A stretch of DNA of 17,683 nucleotides from Flavobacteriales bacterium UBA4422. Its GTDB lineage: Bacteria > Bacteroidota > Bacteroidia > Flavobacteriales_G > Salibacteraceae. The notes beneath the pieces were generated by a model. It worked only from the letters and a program-made list of their open reading frames with translations. It was not told where the DNA came from and searched no databases. Of the stretch, positions 1-6,537 are shown one piece after another. The stretch's first letter is position 1; the number at the start of each line of letters is the position of its first letter. Made by a program: the position numbers and the translations under genes. Location of the stretch: NCBI GenBank assembly GCA_002389645.1, contig DGQE01000012.1, positions 210,066 to 227,748 of the forward strand, read 5' to 3'.

Positions 1-13
1 GCCACCCCGACCA
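1..13 (+). tRNA. Probable tRNA-Pro, 3' end only (cut by window edge)
   Basis: The first bases read GCCACCCCGACCA. This fits the end of a bacterial tRNA-Pro: the last bases of the T stem, the 3' acceptor strand CACCCCG (3-9), discriminator A (10) and an encoded CCA (11-13). A terminator hairpin follows four bases later and a complete tRNA-Arg follows that, which suits a small tRNA cluster. The identity is inferred from recall of typical tRNA-Pro acceptor sequences. The rest of the molecule lies outside the window, so another tRNA with a CGGGGTG acceptor strand is possible. Confidence 0.45.
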
Positions 14-16
14 CTT

Positions 17-41
17 AAAAAGCCCCATTTTGGGGCTTTTT
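17..41 (+). terminator. Intrinsic terminator between the tRNA remnant and tRNA-Arg
   Basis: A perfect 11-bp stem (17-27 with 31-41, core AGCCCC/GGGGCT) closes a three-base TTT loop and ends in a run of T. It is symmetric (A-run before, T-run after), so it could work in both directions. On the + strand it would end the transcript of the tRNA that enters the window at base 1. Confidence 0.75.
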
Positions 42-60
42 ATTTGATGCTAGATGTATT

Positions 61-134
61 GGCCCAATAGCTCAGCTGGATAGAGCAACTGCCTTCTAAG
101 CAGTAGGTCTCAGGTTCGAATCCTGATTGGGTCA
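61..134 (+). tRNA. tRNA-Arg (anticodon TCT)
   Basis: A complete cloverleaf is visible. The acceptor stem pairs 61-67 with 127-133 (one G-T pair). The D stem is GCTC/GAGC (70-73, 83-86). The anticodon stem is ACTGC/GCAGT (88-92, 100-104) around the loop CTTCTAA, with anticodon TCT at 95-97, which reads AGA codons. The T arm is TCAGG-TTCGAAT-CCTGA (110-126). The discriminator base is A134. CCA is not encoded, because CTT follows. A strong terminator begins at 145. The 3' end of the gene is repeated 170 bases downstream. Confidence 0.95.
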
Positions 135-179
135 CTTGATGATAAAGCCTTGGCAGCGAAAGCTGGCAGGGCTTTTTTA
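119..179 (+). repeat. Direct repeat copy A: tRNA-Arg 3' end plus terminator
   Basis: This block starts in the T loop of tRNA-Arg and runs through its acceptor strand, a short spacer and the whole terminator. It recurs at 289-353 with one substitution (T to C in the spacer), one inserted T before the stem and a longer T run. The offset between copies is 170 bases. Confidence 0.9.
145..178 (+). terminator. Intrinsic terminator of tRNA-Arg
   Basis: The two 13-base arms (145-157 and 162-174) pair with one G-T and one mismatch around a GAAA tetraloop of the GNRA type, followed by a T tract (173-178). The hairpin starts 10 bases after the tRNA ends. An almost identical hairpin recurs at 316-351. 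Confidence 0.85.
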
Positions 180-272
180 TGTCCATTCGTTGAGCTTGCT
201 CATAAGGATGGATAGGGAAAAAGACCAAGATTGCGAAGCAAGACTAAGGCGGTAATCCATTTCACGGAGTAG

Positions 273-297
273 ATCAGGATCAAAAGGTAATCCTGAT
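273..297 (+). repeat. Inverted repeat replacing the tRNA T-arm in copy B
   Basis: ATCAGGAT (273-280) and ATCCTGAT (290-297) form a perfect 8-bp stem around a 9-base loop. It occupies the place of the T arm of tRNA-Arg and keeps that arm's TCAGG/CCTGA pairing. Confidence 0.7.
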
Positions 298-353
298 TGG
301 GTCACTCGATGATTAAAGCCTTGGCAGCGAAAGCTGGCAGGGCTTTTTTTTAT
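289..353 (+). repeat. Direct repeat copy B: partial tRNA-Arg 3' end plus terminator
   Basis: This is the second copy of the 119-179 block: the tRNA 3' strand, spacer and GAAA-loop terminator (316-351). There is no intact tRNA in front of it. The T-stem partner TCAGG is still present upstream (274-278). However, the sequence between TCAGG and CCTGA is 13 bases rather than the 7-base T loop, and it lacks TTCGAAT. The copy is best read as a decayed or partial tRNA duplication, or as a tRNA-linked repeat, not as a working tRNA. The intervening 180-288 holds no convincing gene. Confidence 0.85.
316..351 (+). terminator. Second copy of the GAAA-loop terminator
   Basis: The same 13-base arms (316-328 and 333-345) and GAAA loop as the tRNA-Arg terminator occur here, with a longer T tract (344-351). 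It lies about 56 bases upstream of the lipoprotein gene and would isolate that gene from the tRNA transcript. Confidence 0.75.
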
Positions 354-407
354 TTCAATCATTCAGCCAAGGTTGATTTCTATTATATTCGATCAAAACA
401 TTAAATA

Positions 408-740
408 ATGAAGAGATTTATTTTTAGCGCTGCTATTTTGGCTATTGTAGGTTTGAGTTCTTGCGAAAAGTGCACTGATTGCTCATGTGTTAGCGATTCG
501 GTATTTGACTTTGATGCTGGTATTCCTGAAAGCACAAAAAATGCAATAGAGTCAGCGACCAGCAGCGGCTTTGATAGTACATATCCTGAAAGTACGGATG
601 AAATTTGCGAAAAAAGAGGCGATTTTGATGCTGCCGTAGCTGACTATGAAGCTCAGTCGACAAACTTTACAGATAACGGAGTTATTGGTGGATTAACTTG
701 GTCTTTCTCTGGTAACTATAATTGCACTTGTGAAGAATAA
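408..740 (+). CDS. Small cysteine-rich lipoprotein, function unknown
   Basis: The protein has 110 residues. It begins with a short basic N-terminus and a hydrophobic stretch ending in the lipobox LSSC, so Cys19 is predicted to be lipidated by signal peptidase II and the protein anchored in an envelope membrane. The mature chain is acidic (pI clearly low by eye) and carries Cys at 22, 25, 27, 67, 106 and 108, in a CxxCxC cluster near the anchor and a CxC pair at the C-terminus. The pattern (Cys cluster, an EIC motif at 65-67, terminal Cys pair) resembles small, poorly described Bacteroidota lipoproteins, but I cannot name a family with certainty. The ATG start has no Shine-Dalgarno sequence. 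The gene stands alone between two terminators (316-351 and 763-793). Confidence 0.85.
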   Translation: MKRFIFSAAILAIVGLSSCEKCTDCSCVSDSVFDFDAGIPESTKNAIESATSSGFDSTYPESTDEICEKRGDFDAAVADYEAQSTNFTDNGVIGGLTWSFSGNYNCTCEE

Positions 741-762
741 TCACAACAAAATAGTCATGCAT

Positions 763-793
763 AAAATGAGCGATATACTCGCTCATTTTTTTT
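763..793 (+). terminator. Intrinsic terminator of the lipoprotein gene
   Basis: A perfect 11-bp stem, AAAATGAGCGA (763-773) with TCGCTCATTTT (779-789), closes a TATAC loop and runs into a T tract ending at 793. It begins 22 bases after the lipoprotein stop codon. Confidence 0.9.
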
Positions 794-816
794 ATCCATT
801 CATACGGGCTTTACAC

Positions 817-838
817 CAACTATAACAGCGAATAGTTG
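817..838 (+). promoter_or_regulatory. Inverted repeat upstream of the ABC exporter operon
   Basis: CAACTAT (817-823) and ATAGTTG (832-838) are perfect 7-base inverted arms separated by 8 bases. The element lies 50 bases upstream of the first exporter gene, in the 147-base intergenic gap. It has no T tract, so it is not a terminator. A regulator-binding site is possible, but nothing in the window identifies a regulator. Confidence 0.3.
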
Positions 839-887
839 TTCAACACATAAATCCTTTTTCAGAAAACCGTATGTATAATATTGTATC

Positions 888-1568
888 GTGATCAAGCTCT
901 CAAATATTAACAAGCATTATAGCACAGGGTCTCATGACCTGCACGTTTTAAAGAACATCAATCTTGAAATAGGTGCTGGAGAGCTTGTATCAATCATGGG
1001 ATCTTCAGGATCAGGTAAATCAACCCTTCTCAATATACTTGGTATTCTAGATGAGTACAACAGCGGAGAATACACGCTAGATGGCACTCTGATTAAAAAT
1101 CTATCAGAACCCAAAGCGGCAAAATATAGAAATGAATATATCGGATTTATATTCCAATCTTTTCATCTACTAGGATACAAAAACGCAATGGAGAATGTGG
1201 CTTTACCGCTATACTATAAGGGTGTAAGCAGAAAAGAGCGAAATAAATTAGCCATCGAGTATTTGGACAAGGTTGGGTTAAAAGATTGGGCAGAACACAT
1301 GCCTAGCCAATTATCAGGAGGGCAACAGCAACGTGTTTCAATTGCACGCGCATTAATCACCAATCCAAAGTTAATTTTGGCTGATGAGCCAACTGGAGCG
1401 CTGGATTCCGTTACATCCAAAAACGTAATGGACCTTTTCAGAGAAGTAAACAAGCTTGGAATCACCGTCATTATTGTCACCCACGAGCAAGATATAGCTG
1501 ATTTAACCGATCGTCAAATCCTATTGAGAGACGGTGTCATTCTTGAAAAGGAGGAGCTTAATGTTTGA
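888..1568 (+). CDS. ABC transporter ATP-binding protein, MacB/LolD type
   Basis: This 226-residue nucleotide-binding subunit drives a MacB-type exporter by ATP hydrolysis at the cytoplasmic face. All catalytic elements are present: Walker A GSSGSGKST (38-46), Q-loop Gln90, signature LSGGQQQR (142-149), Walker B LILADE followed by PTG (162-170), and H-loop His199. Length and motif spacing match the LolD/MacB/FtsE-like class, including the characteristic DEPTGALDS. The start is GTG at 888. The ATG at 871 is in another frame and quickly stops, and no other start in frame keeps the N-terminus. It overlaps the first permease gene by 8 bases and opens a four-gene operon (ATPase, permease, permease, fusion protein). 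The substrate cannot be told from sequence. Confidence 0.96.
   Translation: MIKLSNINKHYSTGSHDLHVLKNINLEIGAGELVSIMGSSGSGKSTLLNILGILDEYNSGEYTLDGTLIKNLSEPKAAKYRNEYIGFIFQSFHLLGYKNAMENVALPLYYKGVSRKERNKLAIEYLDKVGLKDWAEHMPSQLSGGQQQRVSIARALITNPKLILADEPTGALDSVTSKNVMDLFREVNKLGITVIIVTHEQDIADLTDRQILLRDGVILEKEELNV
1546..1554 (+). promoter_or_regulatory. Shine-Dalgarno sequence for the first permease
   Basis: AAAAGGAGG lies 6 bases before the ATG at 1561, inside the end of the ATPase gene. It is a near-perfect anti-16S match and stands out in a window where other genes lack such sites. It supports 1561, rather than the in-frame GTG at 1534, as the permease start. The same conclusion follows from the paralogous downstream permease, whose N-terminus begins with the same MFDLD residues. 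Confidence 0.7.
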
Positions 1569-2796
1569 CCTGGATAAATGGCAAGAGATCTTCAGTACGA
1601 TTAATAAAAATCGTCTCAGAACTTTTCTTACGGGTTTCAGCGTAGCGTGGGGTATTTTCATGCTAATTCTGCTTCTTGGATCAGGTAAAGGCTTACAAAA
1701 TGGAGCTGAAAACCAATTTGCAGGTGATGCAATTAATTCTGTTTGGATATCTCCAGGTAAGACATCGATGCCTTATAAAGGATATAAACCTGACAGATTT
1801 ATTCGTCTTGAAAATGATGATTTTGAAGACATCAAGCTTTATCAAGAAGGGATAGAAAACCTATCTGCAAGAAAATATTTACAAGGTTCAGGAATGACCA
1901 CCTACCGAAATAAAACAGGAAACTTCGATATTTTAGGATGCATGCCTGGTGAAAAAGAAGCCGAGCAAATAACCATCATTCAGGGTCGATTTGTAGATCA
2001 GCTCGATATAAAAGAAGCTAGAAAAGTTGCGTGTATAGGCATTGACATGAAAATTGAGCTTTTCGGAAACGAGGTTGACCCAATTGGAGAATACATCAAT
2101 GTTCAAGGTATTCCATTTAGAGTAATAGGCTATTTCAGTGACCAAGGAGGTGATCGAGATGTGAGAAGGGCCTGGATACCTCTTTCTACGCATCAAAAAG
2201 TTTTTGGTGATCCTATGAGGGTAGATAGGATGGTAATGACTACTGGTGATGCCACCATTGAAGAAGCCGAGCAGATTGTTTCAGACCTTCGCACGAGATT
2301 ATCTCAGCGTTTGAATTTTGACCCAGCAGATGAACGGGCAGTTTATATTCGAAATAGAGCAGAATTCTTCCAGAAATTTGTTCAGCTATTTTTTGGCATT
2401 CGAATATTTATTTGGATCATCGGATGTGGAACAATCTTAGCTGGTATTGTAGGTGTTAGCAACATCATGATGATTGTTGTGAAAGAACGAACGCGTGAAA
2501 TCGGGATTCGAAAAGCCTTAGGAGCAACCTCATCCTCTATCATTGGACTTATAATGCAAGAAGCAATATTTATTACCGTTGTAGCTGGATACATAGGTCT
2601 TTCGCTAGGTGTTGGTCTATTAGAATGGTCTGGTGATATGATTAGCGGAAACGATTATTTCCTAAACCCAGAAGTTGATATTAAAGTGGCCATTAGTGCA
2701 ACGATCTTGCTAATAGTTTCTGGTAGCTTAGCTGGGTTAATTCCCGCAATTCGCGCCTCAAGAATTCAACCAGTAGTAGCATTAAGAGAAGATTGA
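1561..2796 (+). CDS. ABC transporter permease, MacB/FtsX family (first paralog)
   Basis: The protein has 411 residues with the MacB layout. There is a cytoplasmic N-terminal helix, a first membrane segment (about 21-40), a large periplasmic MacB_PCD-type domain (about 45-275), then three membrane segments (about 280-306, 328-356, 376-398) forming the FtsX domain. The coupling region reads KERTREIGIRKALGA (308-322), the hallmark that contacts the ATPase. The C-terminus carries the IPAIRASRIQPVVALRE tail typical of the family. The start at 1561 is chosen from the Shine-Dalgarno at 1546-1554 and the paralog's N-terminus. It ends one base before the next permease. The family exports lipoproteins, macrolides, peptides or other compounds; the cargo here is unknown. 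Confidence 0.94.
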   Translation: MFDLDKWQEIFSTINKNRLRTFLTGFSVAWGIFMLILLLGSGKGLQNGAENQFAGDAINSVWISPGKTSMPYKGYKPDRFIRLENDDFEDIKLYQEGIENLSARKYLQGSGMTTYRNKTGNFDILGCMPGEKEAEQITIIQGRFVDQLDIKEARKVACIGIDMKIELFGNEVDPIGEYINVQGIPFRVIGYFSDQGGDRDVRRAWIPLSTHQKVFGDPMRVDRMVMTTGDATIEEAEQIVSDLRTRLSQRLNFDPADERAVYIRNRAEFFQKFVQLFFGIRIFIWIIGCGTILAGIVGVSNIMMIVVKERTREIGIRKALGATSSSIIGLIMQEAIFITVVAGYIGLSLGVGLLEWSGDMISGNDYFLNPEVDIKVAISATILLIVSGSLAGLIPAIRASRIQPVVALRED

Positions 2797-2797
2797 C

Positions 2798-4054
2798 ATG
2801 TTTGATTTAGACCGCTGGCAAGAAATATATCACGTATTGTCGAAGAACAAACTTCGAACAGCACTCACGGCATTCGGTGTCTTTTGGGGTATGTTTATGC
2901 TTGTCGTCCTCATGGGATCGGGAAATGGGCTTAGAAATGGCGTGATGGGTGACTTTGGGAGCTTTGCAACTAATAGCTTCTTTATGTGGGGTCAAACTTC
3001 AAGCATGCCATACAAAGGGTTCAGAAAAGGGAGATATGTTGCTTTTGACAACGAGGATACCGAAGCGCTCCAAAGAGGTTTAATTGGAGCAGAAGTAGTC
3101 GCACCAAAATGTCAATTAGGTGGCTATCGTTCCACAAATTTTGTGACAAGAAAAAATTTCAGTGGCAGCAGTTTTGGAATTTCCGGAGATGTGCCTGAAA
3201 TAATTAAAATTTCACCTAAAAAAATAGTCGCTGGCAGGTGGCTTAATCAGAAAGACTTAGATGACAAAAGAAAAGTAGCCGTAATAGGCTCTCGAGTGAG
3301 GGATGTACTGTTTGAAAAAGATGAAGATCCGATTGGTGAATACATTAATATCAGCGGCATTTATTTCATGGTAATTGGAGTGCATGACTTAGAGTTTACA
3401 TCAGGACATAACGACAATGAATTGGAATCGATATTAACCCCTATAACGACATTTCAGCAAGCATTTAATTGGGGCGATAGAGTTGGCTGGTATTCTGTTA
3501 TGGGAAAGCCAACAATTGCTATTGCAGACTTAGAGCAGCAAGCCAGAGTGATCCTCAAAAAAAGACACAACATACACCCCGATGACCATCGAGCCATTGG
3601 AGGTTGGAATGCCTCTGAAGAATTCGAAAAAATATCTGGGTTATTTGTTGCTATACAAATCTTAGTTTGGGTAGTTGGAATTGGCACCCTTTTGGCCGGT
3701 GTCATAGGCGTTAGTAACATTATGCTTGTTGTGGTTAAAGAAAGAACGAAGGAAATTGGGATACGCAAAGCAATTGGTGCTACACCCTACTCTATCGTAT
3801 CTCAAATAATATTAGAAGCGCTCATTTTAACAGGTGTAGCGGGTTACTTTGGTCTTTCTGCTGGCGTTGGTGTTCTTGAACTTGTGAATAGCTCGATAGG
3901 CGGTTCAGCAGGAATGTTCAAGAGCCCAGAAATAGACCTAACAGCAGCGTTAGTTTGTTTAATCATCATTATAATATCTGGCGGATTAGCAGGAGTAATT
4001 CCTGCTCAAAAAGCTGCCGGGGTAGATCCCATTGTTGCACTTAGAAGTGAATAA
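2798..4054 (+). CDS. ABC transporter permease, MacB/FtsX family (second paralog)
   Basis: This 418-residue paralog of the preceding protein has the same start (MFDLDxWQEI), the same first membrane segment (about 21-40), periplasmic domain (about 45-280), FtsX segments (about 283-310, 333-360, 381-403) and coupling motif KERTKEIGIRKAIGA (315-329). The periplasmic domains differ much more than the membrane parts. It begins one base after the stop of the first permease and has no Shine-Dalgarno, so it is probably translated by coupling. Two non-identical permeases with one ATPase gene imply a heterodimeric core, unlike the homodimer of E. coli MacB. The arrangement is common in Bacteroidota, where the substrates are mostly uncharacterised. 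Confidence 0.94.
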   Translation: MFDLDRWQEIYHVLSKNKLRTALTAFGVFWGMFMLVVLMGSGNGLRNGVMGDFGSFATNSFFMWGQTSSMPYKGFRKGRYVAFDNEDTEALQRGLIGAEVVAPKCQLGGYRSTNFVTRKNFSGSSFGISGDVPEIIKISPKKIVAGRWLNQKDLDDKRKVAVIGSRVRDVLFEKDEDPIGEYINISGIYFMVIGVHDLEFTSGHNDNELESILTPITTFQQAFNWGDRVGWYSVMGKPTIAIADLEQQARVILKKRHNIHPDDHRAIGGWNASEEFEKISGLFVAIQILVWVVGIGTLLAGVIGVSNIMLVVVKERTKEIGIRKAIGATPYSIVSQIILEALILTGVAGYFGLSAGVGVLELVNSSIGGSAGMFKSPEIDLTAALVCLIIIIISGGLAGVIPAQKAAGVDPIVALRSE

Positions 4055-4060
4055 TCAATT

Positions 4061-5143
4061 ATGAAATCAATCATCAGAATAGCAGGACTTGCTGGAATTT
4101 TAGGCCTCTTTGTTTGGACGCTCTTTTTCCTTTATCAAAAAAACCAGGAAGAACCAGTTGTTTACGAAACCATGACTCCTGATTACAGGACTATCATTAA
4201 GAAAAGTGTAGCAACGGGGTCGGTAGTTCCAAGAAATGAAACTTTTATTAAGCCGCAGATCTCAGGCATAATCCAAGAGATATATGTTAAGCCGGGCGAT
4301 ATTGTAAACAATGGCGATCTAATTGCACGCGTTAAGGTGATTCCAAACATGGGAGCTTTAAACTCAGCAGAAAACCGAGCAAACAGAGCTAAAATTTCCT
4401 TAAACAACGCTCAGATGGATTATGACCGAAATAAAACGTTGGTTGACCAAGGCGTAATATCGCAAGCAGAATTTCAAATTGTTGAAATTGCCAGAAGGCA
4501 AGCCAATGAAGAGTTAAATGCTGCGGAAGATGCACTAGCTATTGTGAGAGATGGTGTTTCAAACAAAGCAGGAAATAGCAGTAATACACTTATTAGATCA
4601 ACCGTAAAAGGAATGGTATTGGATGTTCCTGTTGAAGAAGGATTTAACGTGATTGAAGCCAACAACTTTAATGATGGAACCACAATTGCATCTATAGCCG
4701 ACATGGACAACCTCATCTTTCAAGGCCGCATAGATGAGTCAGAAGTTGAAAAGCTAAAGCTTGGGATGGAACTGATCATGAACATTGGCGCGATTGAACA
4801 AGATGAATTCAAAGCAATTCTTGAATACATTTCACCGAAGGGAGTTACTGAAGAAGGTGCCATCAAATTCGAAATTGAAGCTGCAGTAGAAGCAGATACA
4901 AATCATTTTATTAGAGCTGGATATTCAGCAAATGCTGACGTTGTTCTGGATAGAAAAGACGATATTCTATCTATTGACGAATCATTGGTGACTTTTGAAG
5001 GTGATAAAACTTTTGTGGAAGTGGAGATAGCTCCACAAAAATTCGAGAAAAGAGAGGTTCATACTGGAATTTCAGACGGTATTCACATTGAAATCATCTC
5101 TGGAATTGAAGAGACAGATAATTTAAAGAAGCCCATAAAGTAA
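4061..5143 (+). CDS. Membrane-fusion (adaptor) protein, MacA/HlyD type
   Basis: This 360-residue periplasmic adaptor links the ABC permeases to an outer-membrane channel. An N-terminal signal anchor spans about residues 5-25. A split lipoyl/barrel-sandwich domain follows: the first half around 61-93 (VKPGDIVNNGDLIARV) and the second around 180-212. These flank a coiled-coil hairpin (about 98-165, rich in Ala, Asn and Glu, with SQAEFQ at its turn). A beta-barrel domain (about 217-295) and a short membrane-proximal C-terminal part complete the layout. It starts 6 bases after the second permease. No TolC-type outer-membrane factor is encoded nearby, so a channel encoded elsewhere must complete the pump. 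The stop is 5 bases from that of the convergent surA-like gene. Confidence 0.93.
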   Translation: MKSIIRIAGLAGILGLFVWTLFFLYQKNQEEPVVYETMTPDYRTIIKKSVATGSVVPRNETFIKPQISGIIQEIYVKPGDIVNNGDLIARVKVIPNMGALNSAENRANRAKISLNNAQMDYDRNKTLVDQGVISQAEFQIVEIARRQANEELNAAEDALAIVRDGVSNKAGNSSNTLIRSTVKGMVLDVPVEEGFNVIEANNFNDGTTIASIADMDNLIFQGRIDESEVEKLKLGMELIMNIGAIEQDEFKAILEYISPKGVTEEGAIKFEIEAAVEADTNHFIRAGYSANADVVLDRKDDILSIDESLVTFEGDKTFVEVEIAPQKFEKREVHTGISDGIHIEIISGIEETDNLKKPIK

Positions 5144-5148
5144 AGCGT

Positions 5149-6537
5149 CTAGCGCTTAGAAATATTCCAATCGTTTTTCAAAGTGCACCCATCGTATTGC
5201 GGATCTACCCAAACATAGGATGACTGGCAATTCTTTTCAATCCAAGATTCAAGTCGTTCATTTTCCTTTTTTCTCTTGGCGCTGATCATCAATCGTGGAT
5301 AATCATCCTTCACGTTAGCAATATGCGGTTCGGTAATTTTAACCAACTGCACTAGACGATAAGCCTTTTTACCGTCATCGGTTTGGAATAAATCAGGACC
5401 ACCGATATCTCCCACTTTCATTTTTTCAATGGTAAAAAGTAGGTTTCTGTCAATTTGCCCTAAAGCCTCCATGTCAAACTTATTCGAAGCATCCATCGGA
5501 TTAATCATCATACCACCATTCATTCTAGTATTATCATCATCACTATACTTTATGGCGGCTTGAGAAAACGTCAATGAATCTTGCGTACTAATCTCAGTCT
5601 TCAGGCTGTCCAGCCAAACTTTAGCCTTTTGCAAGTCCAACGGAGAAACCTGAGGAATCAATAGAATGTGGCGCACATTCAACCTATCTCCTTTGCGATC
5701 GATCATTTGAATAATATGATATCCAAACTGAGTTTTAACGATATCCGAAACTTGTCCCTTTTCTAATCCCATAGCCACACTCGCAAACTCTGGAACCAAA
5801 TCAGTTCTGTCCAAGAACCCTAACTCGCCATTCTTCATGGCTGAACCAGGATCAGCAGAATATAAATACGCCAATGTTCCGAAGTCTTCACCGTTATTCA
5901 CCCTCTTTTTAAACTCTCTTAATCGCGTTTTAATTCGATCTTCTTCTTGCGAACTAATGGGCGGCTTACGCACAATGTGCGCGATCATGGCCTCTGAGTT
6001 GATATATGGAATACTATCCTTTGGGATTGATGCATAAAACTCTCTTACTTCAGCTGGTGATACTTTGATATCACCTGTCACCTTTTGCTGCATTTGCTGA
6101 ATGGTGAGAATTTCCTGAACTTCATCGCGAAAGTCTTCCTTTATTTCGTCCAGCGACTTCCCATAAAATTGTACCAACTCTTCTTCAGAACCCACCTGAG
6201 AAATAAAGTATCGTAACCTCCGATTAAGCTCTTGTTCAATTTGATCTTCAGAAACGATTAAGCTATCTGCTTTTGCCCTCACCAAAAACAGTTTTTGATA
6301 CATCTGATCTTCAAGCACTTCGCATCGGGTATTCTCATTAACAGGAATATCTGAAAGTGTCATTTGATCAATCTGCGACTCAATATCAGAAAGTAAAACG
6401 ATATTCTCGCCAACGAGAGCAACTACCTTATCAATTACCTGAGGTTCATTTTGACTGAAGGCCAAAAGTGGAGCGCAGGAAATCAATGCAAAGACTAATA
6501 GACTTAAGATTTTATTGTGCAAGTTGTGGCTTATCAT
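5149..6537 (-). CDS. SurA-like periplasmic peptidyl-prolyl isomerase/chaperone
   Basis: The protein has 462 residues and is predicted to act as a folding factor for outer-membrane proteins. An N-terminal hydrophobic signal (about 8-28, ending AFSQ) is followed by a SurA_N-type helical chaperone segment (about 32-165, with VGENIVLLSDI near its start). A first parvulin domain follows (about 183-282, with NGELGFLDR and FGYHIIQM). A second, more divergent one comes next (about 285-400, beginning VRHILL; GGM replaces the usual GG-LG motif). The layout and length match SurA. The signal contains LISC, which fits a lipobox, so lipidation is an alternative to signal peptidase I cleavage. It is the last of three parvulin-type genes on this strand and overlaps the preceding gene by 26 bases. 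The start codon is ATG. Confidence 0.93.
   Translation of the reverse strand: MISHNLHNKILSLLVFALISCAPLLAFSQNEPQVIDKVVALVGENIVLLSDIESQIDQMTLSDIPVNENTRCEVLEDQMYQKLFLVRAKADSLIVSEDQIEQELNRRLRYFISQVGSEEELVQFYGKSLDEIKEDFRDEVQEILTIQQMQQKVTGDIKVSPAEVREFYASIPKDSIPYINSEAMIAHIVRKPPISSQEEDRIKTRLREFKKRVNNGEDFGTLAYLYSADPGSAMKNGELGFLDRTDLVPEFASVAMGLEKGQVSDIVKTQFGYHIIQMIDRKGDRLNVRHILLIPQVSPLDLQKAKVWLDSLKTEISTQDSLTFSQAAIKYSDDDNTRMNGGMMINPMDASNKFDMEALGQIDRNLLFTIEKMKVGDIGGPDLFQTDDGKKAYRLVQLVKITEPHIANVKDDYPRLMISAKRKKENERLESWIEKNCQSSYVWVDPQYDGCTLKNDWNISKR

Noticed and set aside
40..228. Minus-strand open frame of 62 codons covering tRNA-Arg
   Set aside because: It is the reverse complement of the tRNA and its terminator; the translated tRNA shadow is a well-known false gene.
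250..304. A second functional tRNA
   Set aside because: Only the T stem and acceptor 3' strand remain; there is no anticodon arm, no D arm and no TTCGAAT loop.
177..362. Minus-strand open frame of 61 codons over the second repeat copy
   Set aside because: It covers the duplicated terminator and tRNA end, and its residues just mirror the repeat; no protein features.
876..883. TAATATTG as a -7 element of the exporter operon
   Set aside because: One mismatch to TAnnTTTG and only 5 bases before the GTG start, leaving no room for a leader.
1534..1560. GTG at 1534 as start of the first permease
   Set aside because: The Shine-Dalgarno at 1546-1554 and the paralog's MFDLD start both point to 1561.
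5143..5157. Short hairpin AAGCG/CGCTT between convergent genes as a bidirectional terminator
   Set aside because: Only 5 bp, no T tract on either side, and it overlaps both stop codons.
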